From Urechis unicinctus (lineage: Eukaryota; Annelida; Polychaeta; Xenopneusta; Urechidae), in the NCBI GenBank assembly GCA_034190875.2, contig CM067357.1:17136176-17200175 (forward strand): a stretch of DNA of 64,000 bases, written 5' to 3'. The notes under the pieces were generated by a model that had not been told where the DNA came from, made no database searches, and was given only the letters and a program-made list of their open reading frames with translations. Positions 22,691-35,011 of this stretch are shown in pieces (within the stretch, counting starts at the first letter, position 1; each line of letters opens with the position of its first letter). A program made the position numbers and the translations under genes.

Positions 22691-24421
22691 ATGGATTATA
22701 GGCAATGGTCACCTTGTACTTTTCAAGTTTTTCTCTAAATATTCAGTTACATTTCACGGTGCTTGCCGTCAATCAATGAATGTCTGTTCATATTCGTTCG
22801 ATTTTTCTTTTGTGATAATCCGATTCGAAGCAATGATAAAAATGAACATTGTGTGGGTATTTGTTTTCTTGTCATTGAATTGCATTTACCCATTAGCGTT
22901 TCATTCTAAATAACTTAAATTTGCATAACAAGCTGTAAATTCCACCAGGCCCACCCCTACAAAAATGTACAATAAGGCTACAAAGATTGCTCTTTACATC
23001 AGTAGCTGGTAGGGCAATGTGACATATGCCTGACTTATGAGGCAGTGCCCGTTGTCCAATTGTGTCATCCTGATAAAGGCTTTGACGCAGTTAACGTTGT
23101 AAAATTTTAAGATGTATGAATAATTAACAACAAGGCTATATGAGTTATGACTGATCGGCGAATGCGGTTACAATTACACATCAGGTCGTTGTGAACTAGT
23201 TCAGCTGTAATATGAATCACTTCATTTGAAAACAACGTATATATGAAAGAGAATGATACTATATATATTTCTTGAAAAATATGCATCGTGCACGTTGAAT
23301 AAAAAATTGGACGCTTTGCACATTGGGGCATAACAACACCAATACATGATTTAACTGTATCAAGTGTATTAGCTCCAACTGTCAAAACAAAATGTGGTTT
23401 ATGTAGTGTTTGAAACTAGAACCCAGCATCGTTCGATACGACATATTTGTATTAATGCTGTTGAAAAAAAATCCCAGGCGTATGATTGTCAGTACTACAT
23501 GACAGTGTAGATTGTTTGTGTTCATGATTTTAAGGCGTAGACAACGGGTATGTTCTTTGTGTTGGTTTGAACACTGTCATGGTTGCATGAATATACCTCC
23601 GAATGCAAAATTAGATTGTCACATTGAGCTTATCCTATGACAGTGAATATTGTATTCCTTGTGACGCACTAAATTTAACACAGTTAACTGCCTTGCGTTA
23701 AGTATTTGATTGATCGACATCGATGTAATTTGAATGTCACCCCACTTTTTTAACAACTTAAAACATAATGATATAAAATCATATGTACGTTAATATTGAT
23801 AAATATTGGGTACTTAATGCGAAATCATTATTTCGTTAAAGAAAAGCTGCATCCTGCAAACGTTATACAGTATTATAAAATTCACCTGAGGATAAACCAT
23901 CTCGAATTATTGTGTATTGTAATTCAATATGTATAACTACCATGCAAAACGTTAATGTAAGCATGATTTATCAGTCAATTGGTTAATAGCCATGGGGGTC
24001 TTTCAAGAATTGTTTTTTCCGAGGAATCAACTGACGTAAACCGAGTTCACAATCTTCTCGGATGGTAAAAAAATCTATCAAGAAGAAGACAAATACCGGT
24101 TATTCAGCTTTCGTGCACTCACTATTCACACTAGAAATATAAAGATGACAATCTTATTACAATCCCACGTGGAGTAAATTAAAGATCATAAGACAATATG
24201 GTAAGGTTTCAGTAATTTCCAACTTTGACATTTGAATCAGTCATGCGAAGAAATTTACGTCCAACACAAGTTGTATCGATGCGGGTGTCCTGTTTGTGAT
24301 GAATTATTATCGATCATTACATATATTGTTTCAAATGAAGGCACCTCCCTTCACATGATAAATAACTTCCTATTTTCCCTGTGGTAATTCCGGTCGGAGC
24401 TTAACGAAAATGATGTAGGAC
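22691..24421. repeat. Long inverted repeat, left arm
   Basis: The outer end ATGGATTATAGGCAATGGTC has its reverse complement at 31476-31495. Inside the arm, several blocks pair with the right arm in mirrored order: the CATATTCGTTCGATTTTTC block (about 22795) with 31320; CAATTGTGTCATCC (about 23055) with 30655; the AACACAAGTTGTATCGATGC block (about 24265) with 30140 and 29060; GAGCTTAACGAAAATGATGT (about 24398) with 28965. Indels separate the blocks. No gene is supported in it. Confidence 0.75.
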
Positions 24422-24521
24422 NNNNNNNNNNNNNNNNNNNNNNNNNNNNNNNNNNNNNNNNNNNNNNNNNNNNNNNNNNNNNNNNNNNNNNNNNNNNNNN
24501 NNNNNNNNNNNNNNNNNNNNN
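24422..24521. other. Assembly gap (100 N)
   Basis: Exactly 100 Ns, so probably a placeholder of unknown true size. It begins at the last base of recognisable left-arm homology, so the arm may continue into the gap. Confidence 0.95.
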
Positions 24522-27500
24522 GTACACGAATCAATAGCTTTTTCCGTGTGATCTTTTAAAACATTTAAAACATTCATGCATCAACTTAAACGAAAGAGTG
24601 GTCTTGATTGAATAACCAGTTCAACATGAAAGCTGTTGCTTGATCTTTATAGAAATGAGTTAATGACACAATTGTATTCCCTAATGAAGCGAAGTGTTGG
24701 AATGATCACTTTAAAGAAGTAGACAGTTGTCATATATTTTCACAACACGTGGATGCGTGGGCGCGAACCTAACCATATTTTGGCAATATTGGTGCACGCT
24801 TAGTTAATGACTTATATATACTGTCCCTGATAGATGACTAATTTATCTGTGAATTACGTGAAAAACGATAATAGCTAAACGATTCCATGATTCCACCAGG
24901 GAACATAAGCACTTAGTACCTCTGCAAACATAGGTACACTAGACTGACAGACTGATCAAATTGATGTCACTGCAACAATATGGGATATATTCGTTTGCGG
25001 AAGCTGGACATTCTACATTACATGTGGAACTTATATTAAGTTATAAGCTGGTTCACTTACAGTGAATCATACCCAGCCAGCATCTGGCCATCACTTGCTG
25101 TCTCTTTAATCAGTGATCTAGATATCTACGGCCAGGAGAACCATGGAAGGAACAAGGGTCCCCATTACTTTGCCCGCAGATTACTTAAGCTGAGGAATCA
25201 AGACGATGCCGCTCAAAGTAACTAGTGTATCGGGTTAAAATCTCCATTGGCTGACTAGTCGACTCTGGTTATCTGCCTTGGAATTACTTTGAAGCAGAAG
25301 GAATTCAGGGGATACTATCAACCAATGACTGCATTCAGCGGATGATTACAATTGCTTCACAGAAACAGCGTTCTTATGCTCATATGACTAAAACTGGTAC
25401 TTATTGGTTATTTGAATGCATCTCGATGTTGAAAATATTATAAAAAGAGGACCAGAAATAGAACAAGGCCTATACAAAACCCATCACGCCCAGTCGACAT
25501 TACTATGGATGTGTACATAATAATCACACTTTTGTAGTTTCATACCACGCCTGAAGGCTCTACTGTTTTTGACATGATTCTAAAACAAACGTTATGACAA
25601 GACTTAATCATAACGTTCATGGTTTAATATTATATTCAATGGCACAATTCAAAGTATCACTGGGTCTCTAAGCATTCAACAAGTCATATTCACAAAAGAT
25701 GCCATCTAATTCCGTGATAGTTTAGGTAACAATAATGTGTTACACTGAGCCTGCAGAAAGATAAAGAGTTTTCTAATAGTTTTCAGGTGCAACTTTGTTT
25801 AACGTGTACTTACGATATACGTGGATTTCGTGCGGCAGGATCGAGAGAATCGTGTCGGTTGAGGCTATGGCAGAGCGTCGGCACACAACTGATCACGCGT
25901 TGACCAGCGCCAAAGGATGTATGCCACATTGGAACAAATTCCATAGAGGCTGCCTTTAATGAGGGACTTTGATTCTCAGTGGCGCGGTCAATCATTAAGG
26001 TCGCATTGAAGTGCAAACACTCGGCCCTCAGTGACAGCTGGGATCATCAAACTGTTGTTTGTATTTACAATTTAATCAATATAGCCATATTTCAATTGTA
26101 ACCTGTTTCTATCCTACCCATTATTCCCACTATGCAATGAACCCCGCCTCTGCTGCTTCACTCTACCCGCTGTTCGACCATTTGGCACAAAATATGTGGT
26201 TATTTTACATTGAAGGCGCATAGAAAGGCAGCCATCTGCTTTATGTCGCACGGATATACCTTTGTTGCAAGCTCTGACTTCAAGCCATGTGACCGCCCAT
26301 ATCACATATTCTTTTCCCAATTGAGAAAAAAGCGAGGAGGGGATTTATCGGCAGTTTTTCTATCAATCACTCAGAGGTCAAAGTGGACGTCCTAGTGAAG
26401 TTATATAGCAATCTTTGTTAACCAGTCTTTGTTTTAAGTCAAACTCCAATATCTCAGAGGTGAAATGTCATGCAGGGTAAATGTTTACTTTGCAAGGAAA
26501 CATAAACATCTGAGATGGTCGATGTGTGAATTCAGACAGTTATAAAGAAACAGGTCATCAACAATTAGTCACCAGTGGGTTATCAGAGTACATTATGCAT
26601 ACATACTTATCCAATAACTCAATGCTCAAATGTCTTGTGGTGATGATATTTGGTTTGGAATTAGCCATCAACATAAAAGGGGTCCATGTGTTATTTTTGG
26701 AGGGTTATTTGCTTTACAAGAAAACCTGCCACCAAGATTTACAAACAAAGGGACGGATGGCTGAGTAATGGCATTATGATGAGCTCTGTTCAAGAGCAGA
26801 GCCAACCATGGAGTGAATATTTGTGAAAAAAGGAACACAATCTTTAAAAGACCGCAATTCCATGGTGTACACCAGCAATGTCAATCAATTGTCTATTCAA
26901 TTCACAACTGTACCGCAATGCAGAAAAACTGTAAACATGAGACATAAATAGAGTATCCGACTCAAGATAGAATTATGTAGAGGTGATTCTCTGTCCAGCC
27001 AATCTATTCAGATGAAGTTTACTGAACCAACAAAAAGGACACACCAAGCAGAGGCAACAGGAAACACAGCAGCTGACCAACAGATGAACAAGTACTATGG
27101 ATTCTGTCAACAAACACCCTAATCACAAGCAGAAAACACCTACCAAGTAACCTGCTGTCATTAACTAAACATTGCTAGGAATGAAGACAGACACTTAACC
27201 TTACCACTCACAATACCACAAGGTAAGCAACGAGATATTAAACAGCTGTCAGCGAGGTATATCACTCAAAGCCACTACAGATAGATGACCAAGGTTCTGG
27301 CAGTTGACAACAACAGATTGTACATGTTGAAACTCTAGTTAAAACTGTACGGCACAACAGAGCATCTCTTTAACAGCCAGTGTTACATGCTGATGACCTA
27401 CAGCCACTGACAGAGAGCCACATGGGGAACTAATCAGGACTTGCTGTGTTGTTGTACAGGCTAAAGATGTAACTGACCATTAAGTTTGAGGTCAGTGTGA

Positions 27501-28205
27501 TTTCACTGATTACAGTACAAGACACTGGGGTGGTGATGTAACATAACAAACTACATATACATTCTGTAATTATGTACTCTTCTTTGCATGTTCGTGAGCA
27601 ACTTGGATTTAAACTTGTCTTGTGAGGATTCAGCTTACACATGTGGCGCTCTCTGATTAGTCTCGCCAGGATCACTATGTTCTTATGTGTCTGTGTAATA
27701 AACAAACACTGTGCATCCTTAAATGTTACCCATCAGCTATGCGTGTTATTGAGCTTGGTCTACCCGCCCGGCCATAAAATCACCCGTCAGTGACAGGCAG
27801 ACGGGTGTTAGTCTCCAGCCCTGGGTGTTTAATGTGCACATTTTCTACCCACAACAAAACAATTGCTGTGGAATAGCTACAAAGAGTGGACTCTGACTGA
27901 CAAGACAAGAGAACACGCCACCTGTGAGCAGAGCATTGCTTAGCCCTACAAGACGTCTGAGTAGACGTCTTACTCTTTCTGGAAACGACGCAACGTAAAC
28001 TACCAAACACCAAACATACACAAGTGATGGAGTAAAAGAATGCAATAATGTTTTACGGACAATTTTATCTCTTATTGGCGGGAGATTTCATCCATGGTAA
28101 TTATTTATAGTTCGATCAATTTGGGAAGTGGTAAAAAGTCAGAAACACAGCAACATGTTTGTTTTCAAGTTCAAGACCACGTGCATTGCGCATGCTCAGA
28201 GAGAC
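24522..28205. other. Spacer of the inverted repeat; one weak exon candidate
   Basis: Mostly A+T-rich sequence with no recognised gene. A minus-strand frame at 25815-26016 starts with ATG (MHFNATLMIDRATENQSPSL) and runs 67 codons to a consensus donor TC|GTAAGT. It is richer in G+C than its surroundings, but there is no partner exon or family, so I leave it as a weak candidate first exon. Confidence 0.3.
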
Positions 28206-28440
28206 GACGACTTATAATAAGCCTGAGGGGGGGCACTTAAGTGAATAGATATAGTATACATGTGCCGCACAAAGGGGCATGTTTTTTCGGCCTCTCAACT
28301 TGTACGACGGGTTATACTTTCGCATCATACCTTGTACGACTGAGTATACTTTTTTCCATTCTCAACTTTTACAATGGGTACGGGTTTTCGAGGTCTGGGG
28401 CACACCCCTATCCGAGTTAGGGTAAGTGCCCGCCCCCCCT
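28206..28440 (-). repeat. Dispersed repeat with conserved hairpin and TCGTACAAG motifs
   Basis: Reverse complement of the element at 59480-59705. It has the hairpin core CCCTAACTCGGATAGGGGTG flanked by GGGCAC/GTGCCC, then CTCGAAAACCCGTACCCAT. Three tandem TACAAG-type motifs follow at 32-35-bp spacing (28301, 28333, 28368). No coding frame is present. Confidence 0.75.
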
Positions 28441-28949
28441 TGGGCTGCTAAGGTAATGCGGGAAATCGCGGGAATTAATATTTTCCAAAATAGCAGACAT
28501 CATATCGCGATTTTTTCAGAAAAGAAAAGATGACCCCATAGATGTTGAATCAATAGACCATGTGAGTTTCTTGGTGTAATGGTAGCAAATTATTCATATG
28601 TTTTGGATTTTTTCGGGGAGGGGAGAGGGTGTTAGGCAGAGGCCAAATATTGACTACTAAGCAGAATCATAGAGCATATTGCGTTATGATATCCACCATG
28701 ACTGAAGTCATGAGATGATTGTATTATCGCTCAAGTCCATAAAAATGAGGCTAAGGAATATTCATCTGAAGGGAAATAAGCTATATATTAAATAACAAAC
28801 AATGTCTTTATAGCTTATAAATATCTAGAAAACATGAAAAATAATGCCGATCAATCGATATTACCTGTGCAAGAGAGTTTGAGGTAGTCGTCGATTCTCA
28901 TCGAAATAGTAAGCAAATTGCCGCGTTCGGAAGTTTGCTCCCCGTCGAC

Positions 28950-31495
28950 TCATCCTACTTCATTTTCGTTGAGCTCTGACTGGATTTACATCGTTTGACA
29001 ATTTGACACAATAAATGCTACGTTCGATAATAATTCATAACAGACAGTACACCCGCATCGGTACAACTTGTGTTGGATTTCAATTTCTTCGCATGACTGA
29101 TGCAAATGGCTAAGATGGAAATTACTGAAGCCTGACCCAATTGTCTTAGGATTTTTTAATTACTCCACGTTTGATTATAATAATATTGTCGTCTTTGTAT
29201 ATCACGTGCGAGTAGTACGTGCAAGTTTACTGAGGAACAGGTATTTGTCTACTTCCTTCCCGCAAACCCTACACAAACAAAGAACATACAGGTGTCCACA
29301 ACCAACAGAAAACTACAGGGCCCGACCCAACGCTCAAAAGCAAGTAAAATGTGAACAAATAAATAATCTCACAATTTGAATTTATTATTAATTACAAATT
29401 ACAAAAAAACATAGACAATTGTGTGTTTCAATGAACATAAGGTAAAATCGGCTTGGCTCGTCCCATCAGAGTTGTATTTATACATCCACATATCCATGCG
29501 GTTTCTAATTACTTTTGAAGAATTGGTCCAAACGCGATTGGGTGGTTTCTTCGGCCGCTAAGTCCATTGACACGTTTTCGATGTGGCGCAGACTACAATG
29601 CACAACGGTGATCATCGCCGTAGCCTTGTTCTTGAGCGAATCGTCTCAAATAATCCACGAGCATATGTCGTTCTTTCCTCGTCATGTGCGGGCTTTCGTT
29701 GTCGTCGTCAGAGTCGTCGTTGTTGGGGGCAGCGTGTTTTTGACTGACTTGCTCGAGGAGAGAGGCATATCGTCGTATTCGTCGATCAAACTCCTCTTTT
29801 GGCATGGTTGGCGGCAAAGGTACGCCGTACAGGTCACCGTCGAAATCGTCAACGGCAGACTGGTCGGTTCGAGTGAAGACGGCTTTACGGTAACAGTTGG
29901 CGATGGTCACGGCCTTTACCATCGACCACGAAGACTTGGCAAGGTAGATGGCGTGGAGAAGGTTGATCTGTCGGGCCACTCGCAGTGCTTGTACCGATTC
30001 GTCAGCGTCAAAGGCGTTTATGATTCGTCCTTTCCAGTTCCATATCACAGTTTGTCATATGAAGTGATGTGACTTCGTTGGACGATTTGACTCAGTAAAT
30101 GCGACGTTCGATGATAATTCATCACAGACAGGACACCCGCATCGGTACAACTTGTGTAAATTTCTTCGCATAACTGATTTAAATGGCTTAGATGGAAATT
30201 ACTGAAACTTGACCCAATTGTCTTATGATTTGTTACAACTCTACGTTTCATTATAATAAGATTGTCGTCTTTGTATGCTATGTGCGAATAGTACTCGCAA
30301 GTGTGATGAAGAACAGGTATTTGCCTACTTCTTAATATATATTTTTTTCATCCTAGAAGAGTGTGAACTCAGTTCCCATCAGTCGTTTACTTCAGAAACA
30401 TTACTTGAATGGCCCCCAAAAATGAATATGGCAAGCAATCCATTCACTGATAAGTTAACTGTATTATTTGAGTCATTCCTTTTCATATACATTGATCTAA
30501 GGGAAGTGATTACGCTGACAACTTAGATAATTCACAACCACGTACCTGATGTGTTATTATTACCACATTCGCTGATCAGTTCTGAAAATTAATCAGTGGC
30601 TATTAAAGTGTACCAGGAACTTGCGTCAAATACATGGGCATTCATCTGGGTGACACAATTGGACACTGGGCACTGCCTTAAAAGTGTGGCATATGTCACA
30701 TCCCAGATAACACAACGCCTGCGACCCGCTGGTGGCTACCAACGGCAGTTCCCAGTATATGCATCATGTTTAAAATTATACAACTCTAGTTAATGCGACA
30801 TAAACTTGTTGTATCATGCGATCCCATCTCATATACCTTCAGCTTGACACTTTTGTATCATATAGGAGATTCATGATCAAACACCATCTTCATAAACAAA
30901 AATCCTAATATATAAGAAACGCATGCTTTGATCCGACTACTCTTTAGAAATGATATTCACCCCAATTGAACTGCGGCTATAGCATATATGTGCAGGATAT
31001 CAAGAAAAGTCCAAATGTGGCATGTGATAGACATTATAAGACATCTCAAGCTGAAAGGGATTGTACTCTGAGCGATAATACTCAACAATTATTAAATTGA
31101 GTATGCATAGTTTGTTGCACTTACGCGTATGTTTATAACAAAGTCGAATGTGGTTTTCAAGGCATCAATATCGATAACTTAATTAATTAACGCATAATCA
31201 AGTGTTGCAGTCGAGTTATTTATAATAAGCCGTTCATGGGTTATTTCAATGAAAAGAACAAATACCCAAGCAATTTTAAATTGTAATAAAGTTTCGAATC
31301 GGAAAAATAATAAATTAAAAATCGAACGAATATGAACAGGCAATGATTAACAGACGGCAACCACTGCAAAATGTAATAGAATATTTTAGAGAAAAACTTT
31401 AAAAGTACAAACAACAAATTCAGCTTCGTCTGCTAAATCAACCAACCAACCCAGCTACTACCCAAGGTGCAAGGTGACCATTGCCTATAATCCAT
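28950..31495. repeat. Long inverted repeat, right arm (with insertion)
   Basis: It mirrors 22691-24421, ending in the complement of ATGGATTATAGGCAATGGTC at 31495. The inner block occurs twice in direct orientation (28970-29290 and 30070-30330), flanking about 760 bp that holds a transposase fragment. Relative to the left arm there is also a deletion near 30340-30610 and extra sequence near 30780-31200. No host gene is recognised in the rest of the arm. Confidence 0.7.
29593..30048 (-). pseudogene. pogo/Tigger-type (DDE_1) transposase C-terminus
   Basis: The minus-strand frame reads WNWKGRIINAFDADESVQ, INLLHAIYLAKSSWSMVKAV and TIANCYRKAVF. This matches the segment after the DDE core of Tigger/pogo/CENP-B transposases ('..l.Ai.....aW..v...tI.NCF.kaGF'). 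An acidic tail with a long Asp run (NNDDSDDDNES) and a basic end follow. The catalytic Asp residues and the DNA-binding N-terminus are absent. The frame has a stop immediately upstream, so this is a remnant. Confidence 0.6.
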
Positions 31496-32959
31496 TTACA
31501 TCTCACTTATTGATATTTGTACGGACGGAGACGCACACTGGCCCCAAAAAACTATTCGGGTATGTAGCGTTATGGGGCCGTAACGTCCGGGTACATTATA
31601 CTTGATTTGAGGAAATAAACATTTGGTAAAAATCTACGTTTTCGGCGAAGTATATTAACCAAGAAAAGTCTTTTGCTTTATTAATATGGTAAATTAGGTG
31701 TTCAAAATGTAATTAAACTGTCATGTCGGATAAGAACGACCACTGACTCGTGTTTGTGCGATTGATGCAGTGATGTGCTACCTTTGGTGTAGTGTGAGCG
31801 ATAATACGTGTTACTAGCTGTCTATCTCAGCCTACGGTTGGCATCGGGCGGTTTTTTATTTTACTTATTTTGGCTTACAACTAAATCAATGTACATATGT
31901 AAATGGAAAAATGTAAGAGCAATTCAATTGTTTGACAATCCGTGATACAAGGCTGATTGACAACCTGATATATCCAGGCTGTTGACTGATATTATCAGTT
32001 ACCAGTGATAACTTCTTTGTCTGCTTATTGAGATATATTGGTAGATAGTACTTATTTCAGGCACCAAAGTAATATTTCATTTTTTTTTTACAAAAGCATA
32101 TATATTTTGTGGGGTTCTTGATTTGATTAGAATGATAACCATATGACAACATATAGTTAGATCTTTATTGTAGAGCTCAGGGCTCCTTCCTTTGCTAAAC
32201 CAACTGATCGCAAGACTAAATAAATCTACCACATGCCAGCAAGAACAATGACAATTTATAAAGTGGACGACTGGAAATAGTCCCACTGACTAAAAGAATC
32301 ATGACATTAGATCAACACTAATTTTATTCATCGCTAATACTTAGTCGACACAAGAGTCAAAGTTAAGTTAACAACACTCTCTAGTCCCTCCAACATACAA
32401 TTACTGACAGGACAAAATGCATAGTTACAGTGTGGACACCCACAAATAAAGTATCACAAATTGTACTTACCAAATGTGACTTTCTCTTGTCCAGTCGGAT
32501 CTAACCTAACGTGTAATCATCCAACTTTCCCTGAACCAATGGTTGGGTTGTGTCTGACTTACACAGCCTATATACAGTAAGTAGGTCACATGACCACACC
32601 ACAAGAAACCCCAAATGTAACAGTTATTATAATCTAGGTAAATGCTGCAAACCATGTCCAGTCAGCATTGAGGTGTTTAACCACGCTCAAGCGCATCATT
32701 AAAATCTTCAAGCATGAAAGTTGTCACTTGTTAAGGCACAAGCAGTAACAGTTTTTCCATCTCATCTACAAAGGCTTACTGTATAACAGCAGCTTCGAAT
32801 ATACAGGTTTTGGAAGATTCTAAGGAAACAACAGAAGAGCATCTTCATCCTGACGCGTATGTGGTCATCCTGCTTCAGGCCGTGTCTGTTGACTGCCTGT
32901 AACCTAACTAGGCAGCTTTGGCATTGTGTGGATAGTGATTACGTTGAGGATGGCAGCCT
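31496..32959. other. No supported gene
   Basis: No exon, repeat or recognisable element beyond ordinary A+T-rich sequence. Confidence 0.4.
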
Positions 32960-32964
32960 AAAAC

Positions 32965-33232
32965 TCAGGGCTCTTTTGTGAATGAGTAGAGTGGTCCTCG
33001 CGAGAACCATATCTGCAACGCACCACACTGGCCCTGTTTTCGCCCAGACGAGAGGCTGGAATAGCATGGACCAGTAAATCGTCTGGTTGTGTCTTGCCCG
33101 AAGATAATCGTTTGCATTGTTGTCTTTCTCACCTTCTTGCTCTTGTTCACTTTATCAACATGGATTTCCCTCGTTTTCCCCAATCTGTCCTTGAAGGCAG
33201 CTGCTTAATCAGATCAACCTTATCTATTAACC
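32965..33232 (+). mobile_element. SINE, shared-tail family (truncated both ends)
   Basis: It begins inside the family (GTGAATGAGTAGAGTGGTCC, GAGAGGCTGGAAT, AAGGCAGCTGCTTAATCAGA) and stops after the CTTATCTATTAACC block without the GTGCCGTTAAACCC tail. It directly abuts the stop codon of the minus-strand exon at 33233. Confidence 0.7.
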
Positions 33233-33517
33233 TTAACAGGCACCATTGGTTTCAACAAATGATTGGGGATTGATTGAAAATGCAGATAAAACATTTATTA
33301 CCCCGTCATGGATGTTATCATCTGTACACATCAGCTTAAACATATTTCCCTCTTGAGATGTGTGTCTGCATACAGAGAATGAGTGGCTCTTGGTAAATAA
33401 TGAAGCAATCTTGCAGCTATCTGACATTGCTGCTGCTCGTTCATAATTTCTGTTTGGATTTTCAAATAGGGATGTCCCATCCCCAAGAGAGTATGATCTT
33501 GCAGACTTCCTTCGTTC
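33233..33517 (-). CDS. Unidentified terminal exon, intact copy
   Basis: The acceptor TTGTTTCAG (minus strand) is followed by 94 open codons (GRRKSARSYSL.. with phase uncertain, LFENPNRNYERAAAMSDSCK, SHSFSVCRHTSQEGNMFKLM, CTDDNIHDGVINVLSAFSIN) ending at TAA. No domain is recognised. A decayed, inverted copy lies at 1040-1310. Its neighbours upstream on this strand are a SINE in the intron and a hAT-like fragment, so it may belong to a transposase-derived gene. Confidence 0.4.
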   Translation of the reverse strand, partial: ERRKSARSYSLGDGTSLFENPNRNYERAAAMSDSCKIASLFTKSHSFSVCRHTSQEGNMFKLMCTDDNIHDGVINVLSAFSINPQSFVETNGAC

Positions 33518-33654
33518 CTGAAACAATCAGTTTGTAACCTTATTAATCAAAGCAGTACATATCATGTGATGCAATGATGTTTCATGCAGCGTTAAGTGAG
33601 ATTCCCAATCATCTGTTAATTGATGACACAACTTTTTTAATATAGGCCGTGTCT

Positions 33655-34088
33655 AATTCCCCATGTGGATCTGGGGTTAAATTAGGTCCACTGTATCCTT
33701 ATTCATGTCCTAAGAGGGGACAACCTATTGGTCGTGGGTCCGTACTAGTGTCGTGTTGGTGGACAATAGGATCTTTGTTGTTGAGTGGAGAAATCCTTGC
33801 AAAGGCCATGTCTGAAACATACTACTTTGGTGCGGATTTCAACTAGATGAGTAGCTGGAATGACCAGGTCTAGTCAATCAGCTGGTGGTGACTTCCCTTG
33901 GGATAATTGTTTTCATCACCTGGTGATCGTTAGCATTGTTATCTTTTTTATCTCCATTCACATATATTTCTCTCTTTTTACCATTATTCCTAGAAGGCAG
34001 CTGTTAATCAGGTCAATCTAATCTATTCACCTTTCTGGGCACCACTTTATTGTTCATGTGTGCCGTTAAACCCTGTACTTGCCTTATT
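33655..34088 (+). mobile_element. SINE, shared-tail family (full length)
   Basis: It shows all family blocks from GTGGATCTGGGGTTAAATTA through CTAAGAGGGGACAACCTATT and GAAGGCAGCTGTTAATCAGG to GTGCCGTTAAACCCTGTACT. It is more diverged than the copies in the 35-48 kb array. It is shared with the inverted duplicate at 519-935. Confidence 0.75.
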
Positions 34089-34189
34089 ATCTACAAATCT
34101 TTTCCTTGTGGTTTAATCGTATAGCAGCCTTGTGGCTACATTGTTTCCATTTTGATTACAGTCTTGTGGCTTCAGTGATTCCATTATGA

Positions 34190-34376
34190 TAACAGCCTTA
34201 CAGAATTTTCCTCAATTGCTGTCAACATATTCTCTGCGTTGGCCTTGCCAACACCCTGACAGCCCTTCAAAGCAGGTGCAGAGGTACGCAATCTTTTGCT
34301 CCACTATGCTGGAGTCTGTTGCACCATCACAGAGCACCGTGACAAACTTGCCTTTTAGCTGCAGTAGCTTTTACAC
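34190..34376 (-). pseudogene. hAT-like (ZNF862/KIAA1586-type) transposase fragment
   Basis: Minus strand: an acceptor TACTGCAG leads into LKGKFVTVLCDGATDSSIVE then QKIAYLCTCFEG, like the 'F.s...DGstDss..EqeivY' segment of hAT-derived proteins. After a +1 frame change it continues VGKANAENMLTAIEENSV, again matching the family. The frameshift marks it as a pseudogene. The first Asp of the segment is present. Confidence 0.55.
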
Positions 34377-34851
34377 AAGTTTGCTGAGTGGACTGAGCAA
34401 TGTTGGCAACAGACAAATTTCAATAATTATAATAAACAATATCGATCATTTAAATAACATGTCTAACCATTTTGTTCAGAACACACAAAACTGGTTAAAC
34501 TCATGAACAGGTGACTTCATACATACTGTTCAATATAATAACTAACTAACAGTATAAATCCTTTTATTTTGGCATTGTAGAGTTTATACTTGAACAGTTT
34601 AAAAATAAATCTTCGGTTAGTAATCTGACAGTAAACAAAATACTTTCCGATAACGCTTTCCAACATCAAGTCCACTACTCTGCATCGAATCAACTTGCCA
34701 ATTAATTAATCTGCGATCAAAGGCACCCGACATCATGGCTGAAACATAAACAGGCCAGAGACACCAATCATTTTCGACAAATGAGGTGAGCTTGTGTGCA
34801 TCAAATAGGATACAACACCTAAATCATTGTGTGTTGTCGGGCACTACTTAC

Positions 34852-35010
34852 CTGTATTAGGGTTAGGTTCTCTGTCAGTAATGACGCTATGTTGCATCAT
34901 GAACTCCTCGCCTAATGTGATCGGTTGATCATAGTGGTGGTCATTAGCATAACTCTTTACATGGTTGACGGTGTCAGGCACACATACAGCACAGACTATA
35001 CACTTCTTAT
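34852..35010 (-). CDS. Candidate exon, Cys-rich
   Basis: Minus strand: it reads KKCIVCAVCVPDTVNHVKSY, then ANDHHYDQPITLGEEFMMQH and ends DREPNPNTG at donor CAG|GTAAGT. The CxxCxxC..H..H spacing might be a small zinc-binding motif. No acceptor is evident because the LINE begins at its upstream edge. It could be an exon of the same transposase-derived gene as the fragments at 33.2-34.4 kb. Confidence 0.3.
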
Positions 35011-35011
35011 A

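Noticed and set aside
29515-30072. 185-codon plus-strand frame over the transposase remnant
   Set aside because: It is the antisense shadow of the minus-strand Tigger-like frame. Its Val/Ser-rich composition comes from the opposite strand's Asp codons.
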